DNA of 64,000 bases from Fidelibacterota bacterium (GTDB lineage: Bacteria; Marinisomatota; Marinisomatia; Marinisomatales; S15-B10). The stretch is from positions 1-64,000 of the forward strand of contig PAYY01000024.1 in the NCBI GenBank assembly GCA_002715465.1. The letters are read 5' to 3'. A program made the position numbers and the translations under genes. Below the pieces are notes generated by a model. It was not told the DNA's origin, did no database searches, and saw only the letters and a program-made list of their open reading frames with translations. Of this stretch, positions 43,690 through 56,071 are shown piece after piece; the first letter of the stretch is position 1; each line of letters opens with the position of its first letter.

Positions 43690-44642
43690 AAAATTATACT
43701 AATAAAAATATTTTAGTAGTGGGTGGCGCTGGTTACATAGGAGGATATTTAACTGATATCCTTATAAATGATGGTCATAAAGTAACTGTCTACGATAACT
43801 TATTATATGAAACGAGATATTTAAAGGATATTAATTTTGTTTATGGGGATATTCTTGATCGAGAAAAACTTTTGCCTATATTAGACAAATTTGATGTAGT
43901 TATTTGGTTAGCAGCTATTGTGGGTGATGGAGCATGTGCTATTGATCCTGCTATGACAAAGGCTGTTAATGAAGATTGTGTAAAATGGGTTGTGGATAAT
44001 TATAATGGTAGGATTGTTTTTGCCTCGACGTGTTCAGTTTATGGAATACAAAATAATCTAATTGATGAGTTAGCTGGATTCAATCCACAATCAATTTATG
44101 CTTCAACGAAATTAGCAGCTGAAAAATACATTGTTGAGAATCATAATGATTATCTAATCTTTAGGCTGGGCACTTTATTTGGTTTAGGAGATTATTTTTC
44201 TAGAATCCGTTTAGACTTAGTTGTAAATATATTGACTGCTCGAGCTGTTAAAGGTGAAACTTTAACAGTATTCGGCGGTGAACAGTGGCGTCCACTATTA
44301 CATGTTAAAGATGTAGGAAATGCTGTCAGTTTCTGTCTAAAAAACGGAGTAGTTGGATTATTTAATCTATCATATAAAAATTTTAGAATAAATCAAATTG
44401 CTGAAGAAATAGCATTGCTGATAAATGAAGTAAAAATAGAATATGCTGATATGGAATTTGAAGATTTAAGAAATTATAAAGTGAAAACAGATAAAATTCG
44501 ATCAACTGGTTGGACACCTACTTTTACAATAAAAGATGGAATTAATGAAATTAAAAGCTTGATAAAAGAGAATCGTATAATTAATTCTGATGATCCTGTA
44601 TATCATAATGCTGCATTTATGGAGGAAAACTATGGAACTTAA
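43686..44642 (+). CDS. NAD-dependent epimerase/dehydratase (extended SDR)
   Basis: Rossmann motif NILVVGGAGYIGGYLTDIL, WLAAIVGDGACAIDP, VFASTCSVYGIQ, the catalytic YASTK and FRLGTLFGLGDYFSRIRLDL identify a nucleotide-sugar epimerase or dehydratase, 318 residues. Its product may feed the cupin (44632), RmlD-like (45077) and WecB-like (45997) enzymes encoded next, a set resembling L-FucNAc/L-QuiNAc-type pathways. It is not of the CapD/FnlA type usually found there, so the exact sugar is uncertain. Overlaps the cupin gene by 11 bases. Confidence 0.78.
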   Translation: MKNYTNKNILVVGGAGYIGGYLTDILINDGHKVTVYDNLLYETRYLKDINFVYGDILDREKLLPILDKFDVVIWLAAIVGDGACAIDPAMTKAVNEDCVKWVVDNYNGRIVFASTCSVYGIQNNLIDELAGFNPQSIYASTKLAAEKYIVENHNDYLIFRLGTLFGLGDYFSRIRLDLVVNILTARAVKGETLTVFGGEQWRPLLHVKDVGNAVSFCLKNGVVGLFNLSYKNFRINQIAEEIALLINEVKIEYADMEFEDLRNYKVKTDKIRSTGWTPTFTIKDGINEIKSLIKENRIINSDDPVYHNAAFMEENYGT

Positions 44643-45069
44643 ACAGATAGATGGAGGTATTCATATTGATGAAAGAGGTACTGTAAGTTTTGTTAATGAT
44701 TTTCAATTTGATCAAGTGAAAAGATTTTATACTGTTAGGAATCACAGATCTCCATTCATTAGGGCTTGGCATGGGCATAAAAAGGAAGGAAAATATGTCA
44801 CTGTTGTAAATGGTAGTGCTATAATTGGAGCTATAAAAATTGAAAATTGGGATAATCCTTCAGAAAATAAAGATATATCAAAATTTGTTTTATCTTCAAC
44901 AAAGCCATCTATTCTTTCAATTCCTTCTGGTTATGCTAATGGAATGATGACGTTAGAAAAGGATACAATAATTATGGTTTTTTCAACATCTTCCTTAGAA
45001 GAAAGCTTGAAGGATGATATACGATTTGATTCAAAGCAATGGGATATCTGGGAAATCAAAGAAAAATAA
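44632..45069 (+). CDS. RmlC/cupin-type sugar epimerase
   Basis: The 145-residue cupin has IDERGTVSFVNDF, FIRAWHGHKKEGKYVTVVNG (with the active-site His pair region) and SIPSGYANGMMTLEKDT, as in dTDP-4-keto-6-deoxyhexose 3,5-epimerase-like proteins and in the C-terminal cupin of CapF/WbjC. ATG 44632 has a near-perfect Shine-Dalgarno (GGAGG, 44621-44625) and replaces a poorer upstream TTG. It may epimerise C3 and/or C5 of a 4-keto sugar. Confidence 0.75.
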   Translation: MELKQIDGGIHIDERGTVSFVNDFQFDQVKRFYTVRNHRSPFIRAWHGHKKEGKYVTVVNGSAIIGAIKIENWDNPSENKDISKFVLSSTKPSILSIPSGYANGMMTLEKDTIIMVFSTSSLEESLKDDIRFDSKQWDIWEIKEK

Positions 45070-45076
45070 ATTTAAA

Positions 45077-46000
45077 ATGTCAAAAGAAATTAAAATAGTT
45101 GTTTTAGGTGGTTCCGGGATGCTTGGTAGCATGATTAATGATTTTATTTCGAGAAATTCCAATTTTACAATCACTTCTACAGTTAGAAATAATGAACTTA
45201 TGAGCAAGTGCAAATCTGTTTTCCCAAAAATTAATTGGGAAATATTAGATGTATCACTCGCAAACGAAAATGAACTAGACAAAGTTATAGGTGATAGCAA
45301 ATGGCTAATTAATGCTATCGGTGTTATTAAACCTTATATTAATGAACAAAAACCTTTTGAAATTGAAAGAGCTATAAAAATAAACTCTTCTTTTCCTTAT
45401 TTACTTGCTCGTATTGCAAAGAGAAAAGGTGCAAAAATATTGCAAATTGCTACAGATTGTGTATATAGTGGAAAAAAAGGTTCCTATGTTGAGGATGATT
45501 TACATGATGCTTTGGATGTGTATGGTAAATCAAAAAGTCTTGGAGAATGTTATTCTGATGTAGTCTCTAATATTAGGTGCTCAATTATTGGACCTGAATT
45601 CAAAGCAAACCTATCTCTTTTGCAATGGTTTCTTGGTCAACCTGATGGTACAAGGCTAAATGGATTTATTAATCATGACTGGAATGGAATCACAACCCTT
45701 CATTTTGCAAAAATATGTTATAGTATTATAAGAAATAAATTTGAAATTGGACATTTACATCATCTTATTCCATCAGATAAGGTAAATAAATATGAATTGC
45801 TAGTAATGTTTAAAAGATATTTTGGCCGTGAAAATTTGGTAATTAGTCCCAGACAAGCTGATCAATGTATAGATAGAACTTTATCTACGAAAAATCAGGA
45901 GTTAAACTTACGTATTTGGAATTCAGTAGGTTTTGCAAATCCTCCAAGTGTTGAAGAAATGATTAAGGATTTGGGAAAATATAAATATAGTTTCTTATGA
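45077..46000 (+). CDS. RmlD/CapF-type SDR reductase
   Basis: The 307-residue extended SDR has IKIVVLGGSGMLGSMINDF, WLINAIGVIKPYINEQ, ILQIATDCVYSGKKGSY, the catalytic YGKSK and LLQWFLGQPDGTRLNGF. It matches the RmlD-like reductases (for example WbvR or the CapF N-domain) that reduce a 4-keto-6-deoxy-HexNAc. Start ATG 45077; the longer frame back to 45014 runs into the cupin gene and is rejected. It overlaps the epimerase gene wecB-like as ATGA. Confidence 0.78.
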   Translation: MSKEIKIVVLGGSGMLGSMINDFISRNSNFTITSTVRNNELMSKCKSVFPKINWEILDVSLANENELDKVIGDSKWLINAIGVIKPYINEQKPFEIERAIKINSSFPYLLARIAKRKGAKILQIATDCVYSGKKGSYVEDDLHDALDVYGKSKSLGECYSDVVSNIRCSIIGPEFKANLSLLQWFLGQPDGTRLNGFINHDWNGITTLHFAKICYSIIRNKFEIGHLHHLIPSDKVNKYELLVMFKRYFGRENLVISPRQADQCIDRTLSTKNQELNLRIWNSVGFANPPSVEEMIKDLGKYKYSFL

Positions 46001-47088
46001 AGATTCTTACAATCCTTGGAACTAGACCTGAGATCATTCGTTTATGCAGAATTATCGAAAAGCTAGATGGTTTCTGTAACCAAATTATTGTTCACACAGG
46101 CCAGAACTATGATTACAATTTAAATGATGTATTTTTTAAAGAACTTGGTGTAAGAAATCCGGATTACTTTTTAGATGCTAAAGGGAGTTTTGGTGATCAG
46201 ATTGTAATAATTCTTTCTAAAATGGAGAAGATTCTCCTTAAAGAGAAACCAGATTGTTTTCTTGTACTTGGAGATACTAATAGTAGTCTTGCAGCAATTA
46301 TTGCAAAGCGACTTGGGATCCCAGTATATCATATGGAAGCAGGTAATAGATGCTATGATGATCGAGTCCCTGAAGAGGTAAATAGACGAATTATTGATCA
46401 TTCAAGTGATGTCCTCTTGCCATATACAAATAGGAGCAGACAAAATTTAATTAAAGAAGGAATAGCTGGTGAGAGAATATATGTTACTGGAAACCCAATT
46501 AATGAAGTTATAAATTTTTATAAATCACAAATAGAACAATCAAATATCCTAAATAAACTTAAATTAGAATCGAGAAAATATTTTTTAGTAACGATGCATC
46601 GACAAGAAAATGTAGATGTTGAAAATAGATTGTGCTCTCTAATAAAGGCTTTAGATTTATTACAAAAAGAATATGATTTTCCAGTAATTATAAGTACACA
46701 TCCAAGAACTAAGGAAAGAATAAAATCTTTTGGTCTCAATACAAAAAATAATCATTTAAAGTATCTTGAACCTTTTGGCTTTTTTGATTTTATTCTGTTA
46801 GAAAGAAAAGCATTTTGTGTTTTATCTGATAGTGGGACTGTTCAGGAAGAATGTTGCATAATGAAAACTCCGAATATTACGATTCGAGACGTTACTGAGA
46901 GACCAGAGACTATTGAATGTGGTAGCAATGTGCTTAGTGGAGTTGATTCAGATAGGATACAAAATTCTGTTAGAACTGTGGTAAATCAAAATTGTGATTG
47001 GATTCCCCCTGAAGAATATTTAAAAGACAATGTTAGTGATACTGTAATCAAGATATTACTTGGTTTAGGTCCTCAAGTTCGATTATAA
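45997..47088 (+). CDS. UDP-N-acetylglucosamine 2-epimerase-type enzyme (non-hydrolysing)
   Basis: The WecB-family GT-B-fold protein of 363 residues has ILTILGTRPEIIRLCRII, VHTGQNYDYNLNDVFF, FLVLGDTNSSLAAIIAKRLG, HMEAGNRCYDDRVPEEVNRR and LSDSGTVQEECCIMKTP. With the RmlD-like and cupin genes before it, it probably performs the final C2 epimerisation to an L-FucNAc- or L-QuiNAc-type nucleotide sugar (FnlC/WbjD role) rather than making ManNAc. That reading rests on context. Confidence 0.83.
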   Translation: MKILTILGTRPEIIRLCRIIEKLDGFCNQIIVHTGQNYDYNLNDVFFKELGVRNPDYFLDAKGSFGDQIVIILSKMEKILLKEKPDCFLVLGDTNSSLAAIIAKRLGIPVYHMEAGNRCYDDRVPEEVNRRIIDHSSDVLLPYTNRSRQNLIKEGIAGERIYVTGNPINEVINFYKSQIEQSNILNKLKLESRKYFLVTMHRQENVDVENRLCSLIKALDLLQKEYDFPVIISTHPRTKERIKSFGLNTKNNHLKYLEPFGFFDFILLERKAFCVLSDSGTVQEECCIMKTPNITIRDVTERPETIECGSNVLSGVDSDRIQNSVRTVVNQNCDWIPPEEYLKDNVSDTVIKILLGLGPQVRL

Positions 47089-49733
47089 ATTCAAATATTA
47101 AAGTTTCAATAATAATTCCAGTATATAATGGTTCAAATTATCTTAGTGAAGCTATTGATAGTGCGATTGCCCAAACCTATGAAAATATTGAAATCATTGT
47201 TATTAATGATGGATCAAATGATATGAACCGTACTGAAGAAATTGCTTTATCTTATAATGAAAAAATAAAATATTTCAATAAAGAAAATGGTGGGGTTTCA
47301 ACAGCTCTAAATCTTGGTATAGAAAAAATGACAGGTGATTTTTTTTCATGGTTAAGTCATGATGATTTATACTATCCAAATAAAATTGAAAGGCAATTAG
47401 AATTTTTAAATGGAAGAGATGATATTATTCTTTATACAGATGTTGAGTTTATTTATCCTCAAGCAAAAAACGATAAGGTTCTAAGGTTGAATCATCCTGA
47501 TAGCTCAAAGTTTTATTATTATCTTATGACCAGTGGTCCTCACGGTTGTTCCCTATTAATCCCAAAAAAGTGTTTTAATAAGGTTGGGCTTTTTGAGGAG
47601 GAATTTAAAACTACTCAAGACTATCGAATGTGGTTCAGGCTTGCAAAGGAGTATGAATTTATTCACATGCCTGAAGTTCTAATAAAATATAGAGTTCACG
47701 ATGACCAAGGTGGAATGCAATATAATGAGATTCATAAGAAGGAAGTTGATGCATTACATATATGGTTTATAAATAATCTTTCTGATTCCGAAATAACAAA
47801 TCTGTCTTCAGGGCTTAATGGTTTGTTCTATTCAGAATTGGCATTAATCTTTTATAAAAAGCATCTTCTCGACGCATCAAAATTAGCTTTTCAAAAATCG
47901 ATAAAAAATATATTTTCAAATTCAATTCAATCTATAAAACAACATACTTTTTATAATTTGTTATATATAAAAAGAAGACACCTTAAATCTTCTTTTCTAA
48001 ATTTAATCATAAGGTTAATTCGAAAAAGCTTAAAAGCTATAAAATTTATTATTAGTTATTTTATTCCAAAGCCTTTTAGACAATTTATTATAAAGATATT
48101 AGATATTATATATGTTATTTCTCCTTTGTCAATTAAACTAAAAAGGGAAGTTCCAAAAAAATATAAAATTGGAATGGCTGTTCTAGCTTATGAGCGACCT
48201 CAATATTTGGAAGCTTGTCTAGACACACTGTTTCAGACCAAACTATATGATTATGATATTACTTTTTTACTTCAGGATGATGGAAGCTCAGACCCTCATG
48301 TTAAAGAGATATTAAATTTTCAAAGGTCTCATGAGTATAAAATACACCGGATCTTTTCAGAGAAAGGAGATTCTTTCGCTGGATCCGCTATTAATAAAGC
48401 TATGCGAAATTTAATGAAATTGGACAATTTTGATATAATTGGATGGTCTGATCCAGATATTATTTTCCATAAGGAATGGCTTGATCGATTAATGAAAATA
48501 TCATTATGGGCAAAGAAAAACAGCAGGGCTCAACTTCTAGGTTCCTTTAGTGCGTTTAATTCAAGTGATCCTGGTCATAGAATTAAAGGTACTTTTAATA
48601 CTCCTTATGGTTCATTTGTAACAAAATATAAAATGGGATTAGCTAATAATTTCTATTTTAGAGAAGACTTCCTCAAGTTAGGTTATTTTGAGAAAAAAAT
48701 GAATTCTGAAGAATTAATGGCTAAAAGGTGTGAAAAACTTAAAGTAATGAATTTCAGTCTTAAGGATAGCTATGTTGAACATATTGGTATTAAATCATCA
48801 ATTAATGATTTTAGACGAATCCAACGAATAGAAAATAACCCTGAAATTTATGTTAGAACTCCTCATGGTAAAAATATGCCTTCAGAAAACTGGCCTAGTA
48901 TCATTTCAAAATTTGAAACTTTGGGTTATTATAAATATATAAAATCACCTAAAACTTTTGGCTTGAACATTCTTGGTTCTAATCTTGAATTGGATGTTAT
49001 AATTCTGGTTGCAAAAAAAGATTTAATGATGATTGAATTGACTATTGAATCTGTAATTAAGTTTTTAAAACATCCAATTAATAACCTATTTTTAATTGGC
49101 AAAAAGGATCCAATAATTGATGAAATGTGCTCAAGATTTCAGTGCAAATTTATTGATGAGGATGTGATTTCGCCTATAAGTTATAGAGAAATTGATTTTT
49201 CTTATAAAGGTTTAGATAGATCAAGGTGGATTTATCAACAGTTGATCAAATTATCTGCTGATATATTAAAAGGTTCAAATCATATTTTCATGATTGATGC
49301 TGATACAGTATTAACATCCCCTCAAGTCTTTGAACATTCAGGAAAAATGTTGTTACTTCATTCTGATGAATATCATTATCCTTATTTTAAACATTTGAAA
49401 AAACTTTTGAAATTAACACCAGATATAGAATTATCTTTTGTTGCGCATCAGATGATTATGAATAAAGAAAAACTTTCAGAAATGAAGAGAGATATAGAAA
49501 ATATACATCAAAATAATTGGTTTGAGACAATATTGTCTTTATTGAATAAAACATTGAAGTCACCATTTTCAGAGTTTGAGACATATGGACATTGGATGCA
49601 TAATAAATATACAAAAGATATCTTTAGGGAATATTGGTTTAATAAAAGATTAGATAGGAATGAGTATCTTATTGCGAAAAATTTTGTAAAAAATGGAAGT
49701 GAGGAAATTAGATCTGTATCACTTCACTGTTAA
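47082..49733 (+). CDS. three-domain glycosyltransferase (GT2 + GT2-like + third GT-A-like domain)
   Basis: The first GT2 domain (KVSIIIPVYNG, IVINDGSND, FSWLSHDDLYYPN, FKTTQDYRMWFRLAK) covers about the first 250 residues. After a basic linker with amphipathic helices (RQFIIKILDIIYVISPLSI) comes a second GT-A domain (YKIGMAVLAYERPQYLEACL, FLLQDDGSSD, GWSDPDIIF). The third C-terminal GT-A-like domain has DVIILVAKKDLMMI and the DxD-like FMIDADTVLTSP. No ATG, GTG or TTG lies between the in-frame stop at 47037 and the conserved N-terminus. ATT 47082 or ATT 47097 is the likely start; ATG 47223 would delete the nucleotide-binding part. About 880 residues. Confidence 0.78.
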   Translation: MINSNIKVSIIIPVYNGSNYLSEAIDSAIAQTYENIEIIVINDGSNDMNRTEEIALSYNEKIKYFNKENGGVSTALNLGIEKMTGDFFSWLSHDDLYYPNKIERQLEFLNGRDDIILYTDVEFIYPQAKNDKVLRLNHPDSSKFYYYLMTSGPHGCSLLIPKKCFNKVGLFEEEFKTTQDYRMWFRLAKEYEFIHMPEVLIKYRVHDDQGGMQYNEIHKKEVDALHIWFINNLSDSEITNLSSGLNGLFYSELALIFYKKHLLDASKLAFQKSIKNIFSNSIQSIKQHTFYNLLYIKRRHLKSSFLNLIIRLIRKSLKAIKFIISYFIPKPFRQFIIKILDIIYVISPLSIKLKREVPKKYKIGMAVLAYERPQYLEACLDTLFQTKLYDYDITFLLQDDGSSDPHVKEILNFQRSHEYKIHRIFSEKGDSFAGSAINKAMRNLMKLDNFDIIGWSDPDIIFHKEWLDRLMKISLWAKKNSRAQLLGSFSAFNSSDPGHRIKGTFNTPYGSFVTKYKMGLANNFYFREDFLKLGYFEKKMNSEELMAKRCEKLKVMNFSLKDSYVEHIGIKSSINDFRRIQRIENNPEIYVRTPHGKNMPSENWPSIISKFETLGYYKYIKSPKTFGLNILGSNLELDVIILVAKKDLMMIELTIESVIKFLKHPINNLFLIGKKDPIIDEMCSRFQCKFIDEDVISPISYREIDFSYKGLDRSRWIYQQLIKLSADILKGSNHIFMIDADTVLTSPQVFEHSGKMLLLHSDEYHYPYFKHLKKLLKLTPDIELSFVAHQMIMNKEKLSEMKRDIENIHQNNWFETILSLLNKTLKSPFSEFETYGHWMHNKYTKDIFREYWFNKRLDRNEYLIAKNFVKNGSEEIRSVSLHC

Positions 49734-49774
49734 AAACATAGATTAGAAAAAATTTTGAAGTAATAGGATAGATT

Positions 49775-50533
49775 TTAACCTTCAATAAAATTTGAAAAAT
49801 TATTATCGCATTTATATAGCCAACTCCATTGAGAAGTTCTTTGATCTGTAAAGAAGTTTTTAAGGGGTTCCCTGATTGCAGTAGGGATATCATTTTCAGT
49901 TCTAGGCTTTCGAAGCAAATTAATTCCATCGAGATCATCTTCTTTAATTTTCAGCCAATCTGAAAGACATTTAATAAAAAAATTCGGGTCATGAAAAAAA
50001 TGATCATAGTCTAAAATTCGATATATAGATTTATCATCGATTGTTTGAATTTGATTATTAATGCAAATAAAATTATCTTCAATTATCTTTGATTGCAGAT
50101 ATACATTGTCAGTCATTTTTCTCCTAATACAACTATAAGTTGCATTAATTGGATTTCTCAAAAGGATTAATAGTCTAGGTGTCGAATATTCCTTAACAAT
50201 GTTTACAAAATCAATAATATCCCATCTCCTTAAAGTATCTCTTGGATTGGAATAGGGATGAGAATTCCTATCAAATAGAATTAACTTTTCTTTAGAACTA
50301 ATATCTCTATATTTAGATAATAAACGGTGGATATTGTTTTTCGCCTCAAGTTTTTCATTTGAACTTGATTCCGATTCAAATAGTTTAGAAAAAGAATTAT
50401 GTAGGTCTACAAGAGGACCTTTCCCATTACTTTCAAAAAGAAAATTCTTTTTCGTTTTAAACTTATGGAAAAGTGCATTGAAAATCATATGGTGTCCAGA
50501 ACCTTCTACACCGACAACCCAAATAAAAATCAT
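49775..50533 (-). CDS. sulfotransferase-like P-loop protein
   Basis: This is the only minus-strand gene. The 252-residue protein has a P-loop-like start (FIWVVGVEGSGHHMIFNALF) and LLILLRNPINATYSCIRRKM, matching the 5'- and 3'-phosphosulfate-binding segments of sulfotransferases. An excellent Shine-Dalgarno (AGGAGGA on the minus strand, 50538-50544) precedes the ATG. It converges on the three-domain glycosyltransferase gene with a 41-base gap and diverges from gmd. With the sulfotransferase at 21591 it suggests a sulfated glycan. Confidence 0.68.
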   Translation of the reverse strand: MIFIWVVGVEGSGHHMIFNALFHKFKTKKNFLFESNGKGPLVDLHNSFSKLFESESSSNEKLEAKNNIHRLLSKYRDISSKEKLILFDRNSHPYSNPRDTLRRWDIIDFVNIVKEYSTPRLLILLRNPINATYSCIRRKMTDNVYLQSKIIEDNFICINNQIQTIDDKSIYRILDYDHFFHDPNFFIKCLSDWLKIKEDDLDGINLLRKPRTENDIPTAIREPLKNFFTDQRTSQWSWLYKCDNNFSNFIEG

Positions 50534-50715
50534 TTAATCCTCCTGATAGTTTATTATTTCAAATATTTTAAGAGTTAATGCTTTTTGAGAATTTTAGAAG
50601 ATAATCTAACTTACAATCTGAAAGTACCTAGTCAAACTTAAACTTGTTATTAAATTTTTCACTTGGGAAAATATAATGTTATTAGTTATTAACCACTAAA
50701 ATAGAAGTAAAGATA
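50534..50715. promoter_or_regulatory. divergent intergenic region between the sulfotransferase and gmd
   Basis: This 182-base AT-rich gap is the largest in the window and must hold the promoters of the minus-strand sulfotransferase and probably of the gmd operon. No coding frame or known regulatory motif is seen beyond the -10-like box listed separately and the minus-strand Shine-Dalgarno. Confidence 0.5.
50672..50677 (+). promoter_or_regulatory. candidate -10 box (TATAAT) for the gmd operon
   Basis: A perfect TATAAT lies 38 bases upstream of the gmd ATG, in the only divergent intergenic region. No -35 hexamer at ideal spacing is convincing: TTGTTA at 50644-50649 is 22 bases upstream. In such AT-rich DNA this box could occur by chance. 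Confidence 0.35.
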
Positions 50716-53848
<3,133 letters not shown>

Positions 53849-53852
<4 letters not shown>

Positions 53853-54895
53853 AAATTAGTATAGGTTGTAATATTCAGTCTGGTCCTTTTGGTGGTGGGA
53901 ACCAATTAAATCGTGCACTCGCAGAACATTTTATTAATCTTGGTCACAAAGTTGAATTTGATTTAATCTCAAAAGATCTTGATTTGATAATTCTAGCTGA
54001 CCCCCGAACTACACTTAGAAGTATATCATATGGGGATAAAGAAATATTGAAATATTTAATTTTTTCAAACCCTAGAGCTTTAGTCCTTCAAGTAATTCAC
54101 GAATGTGATGAACGTAAAGGAACTACAGGTTTAAATAAAAGACTTTGGTGGGCCAATAATATAGCAGATCACACAGTTTTTATTTCGGATTGGCAACATA
54201 AAATATTTAATGAAAAAAAATTAGTATTTAATAATGATTTAGTAATAAGAAATGGATCAGATGAAACAATTTTTTCATGGGATGGTAAACCACGATGGGA
54301 TGGAATAAGTCCATTGAAACTTGTTACCCATCACTGGTCAAATAATTGGATGAAAGGTTTTGATATCTATCAAAAACTTGATCAAATGATAAAAAGTGAA
54401 AGATGGAAAAATAAGATTGAATTCACATATATAGGAAATATTCCAAAAGATTTTGAATTTATTAATTCAAAACGATTAGAACCTTTGTCAGGTGAAAATC
54501 TAGCAAAAGAGTTAAGTCATAATCATATTTATGTCACTGGTTCAATTAATGAACCCGCTGGACTTCATCACATTGAAGGTGCTTTATCAGGATTGCCCAT
54601 TCTTTATAGAGAGAGTGGGGCTTTGCCAGAATATTGTAATGGTTTTGGAGAATCATTTAAGGGAGTTGATGATTTTGAATCTGCTTTAGAACAAATCATA
54701 AAAAATTATCATTTTTTGAATGAAAAACTTATAAAATACCCATATAGTTTTAAAAAAATGTGCATTGAATATGAAGAGCTAATTAATAATATGATAAAAA
54801 ATAAAGATGAATTAATTGAAACAAGAAAAGCAAGGTCATTATGGTTGTGGAAATTAAAAACTTTTCTAGGGATCACACCTCGTTTTAATGCCTAA
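53849..54895 (+). CDS. GT-B-fold glycosyltransferase
   Basis: The 348-residue protein has ISIGCNIQSGPFGGGNQLNR at the N-terminus (acceptor-side glycine-rich loop), HTVFISDWQHKIFNEKKL, VIRNGSDETIFSW, LVTHHWSNNWMKGFDIYQKL and SINEPAGLHHIEGALSG followed by LPILYRESGALPEY in the donor domain. It resembles GT4-type enzymes of surface-glycan loci. Donor and acceptor are unknown. It is coupled as ATGA to the previous transferase. Confidence 0.75.
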
Positions 54896-54926
54896 AATCT
54901 TTTTTCTTATTCCACAATAATACATA

Positions 54927-56063
54927 ATGGTTTTACCCTCTTGGACCAATGATTTAAATGAAAAAATCTTGGGCTTTCTTTCAAAACTTGAAGTTAGACT
55001 TCAACCCGGTAGATATTTACCATGTGTATCTGGTGTAACATACCAAGGCAAGAATGTTTCACTTGGCTTTAGTTGTTTTGCCTTAAAAATTTATTACATG
55101 CTTGGTCACTGGGATAAACTAGAAAACGAGGAGCAAAAAAAATGGATTTCATATATTAAATCATTTCAAAATCATCATGTAAAAAATAATTATGATCCAA
55201 TCAAAAAATATGCATTCATTGACACTTTTCTTATTGATTACCTTGAATCTTTTAGAAGAAAAATATCTAAACGGAAACTATTAAATAAAATTTTTTCTAT
55301 TAGTAATGATGATGAATTTTTGACTAATTCACAAAAAGCTATTATTGCTGAGACCAAACAAGCAATCGCATCACTAGCAGAGATTGGTGAATTCTCCGAC
55401 ATTCCTTATTGTCAATTCCCTAATTCTGAAAAAAAAATAGTAGAATACATGGAAAAATTTGATTGGTCAAAACCTTGGGCATCTGGAGGACAAACATCAG
55501 CTCTAACAGTATTTATGGAGTTAGAAGGAAAGCGAAAAATTCCAACAAAGGAAATAATAAGTTTGCAAAATGCTACTAGTTCATTTTTTGAATCAATTGT
55601 AGATAGTGATACAGGTGGATATTTCTCTGGGGATATCCCAAATCATGGTATGCTAGTTAATGGAGCAATGAAGGTTTTAACAGCCTTAGATTGGCTAAAT
55701 GTACCAATTCATTTCCCTGAAAAATTAATTGATACAACACTTAGTATGTTGCCAAAATCAGATGGATGTCATTTAGTAGATGCCGTCTATGTTTTACATC
55801 GTTGTTGTCAAAGGACTAATTATAAACGGGATACAATAAAGGATTATTTTATATCTGTTTTAGATATGATTAGATTGCATCACAACAAGGATGGTGGCTT
55901 TTCATATAATATTTCTTCAGCCCAAAAATCATATTATGGTCTTCCAATATCTAAAGGATATAATGAAAGTGATATTCATGGTACAGTTCTATTAACGTGG
56001 GCCCTATCTATGATTTTTCAGTTCAATAATTCAGGTTCTGACTGGAAAATAATTAAACCCTAA
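54927..56063 (+). CDS. alpha-helical toroid-like protein of unknown function
   Basis: I cannot assign a function to this 378-residue protein. It is mostly helical, with repeated segments such as DTGGYFSGDIPNHGMLVNGA, HHNKDGGFSYNIS and ESDIHGTVLLTWALSMI. These recall the alpha/alpha barrel of prenyltransferase, terpene-cyclase and lyase-type folds, including GGxS-like turns between helices. A role in lipid-linked or uronic acid-containing glycan processing is conceivable. It has no signal peptide. It lies between a glycosyltransferase and a gmd-like gene, 31 bases after the former. Confidence 0.55.
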   Translation: MVLPSWTNDLNEKILGFLSKLEVRLQPGRYLPCVSGVTYQGKNVSLGFSCFALKIYYMLGHWDKLENEEQKKWISYIKSFQNHHVKNNYDPIKKYAFIDTFLIDYLESFRRKISKRKLLNKIFSISNDDEFLTNSQKAIIAETKQAIASLAEIGEFSDIPYCQFPNSEKKIVEYMEKFDWSKPWASGGQTSALTVFMELEGKRKIPTKEIISLQNATSSFFESIVDSDTGGYFSGDIPNHGMLVNGAMKVLTALDWLNVPIHFPEKLIDTTLSMLPKSDGCHLVDAVYVLHRCCQRTNYKRDTIKDYFISVLDMIRLHHNKDGGFSYNISSAQKSYYGLPISKGYNESDIHGTVLLTWALSMIFQFNNSGSDWKIIKP

Positions 56064-56071
56064 GATAATTT

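Noticed and set aside
45014..45076. Longer N-terminus of the RmlD-like protein starting at 45014
   Set aside because: The added residues come from the overlapping cupin gene in another frame; ATG 45077 places the Rossmann loop at the normal position.
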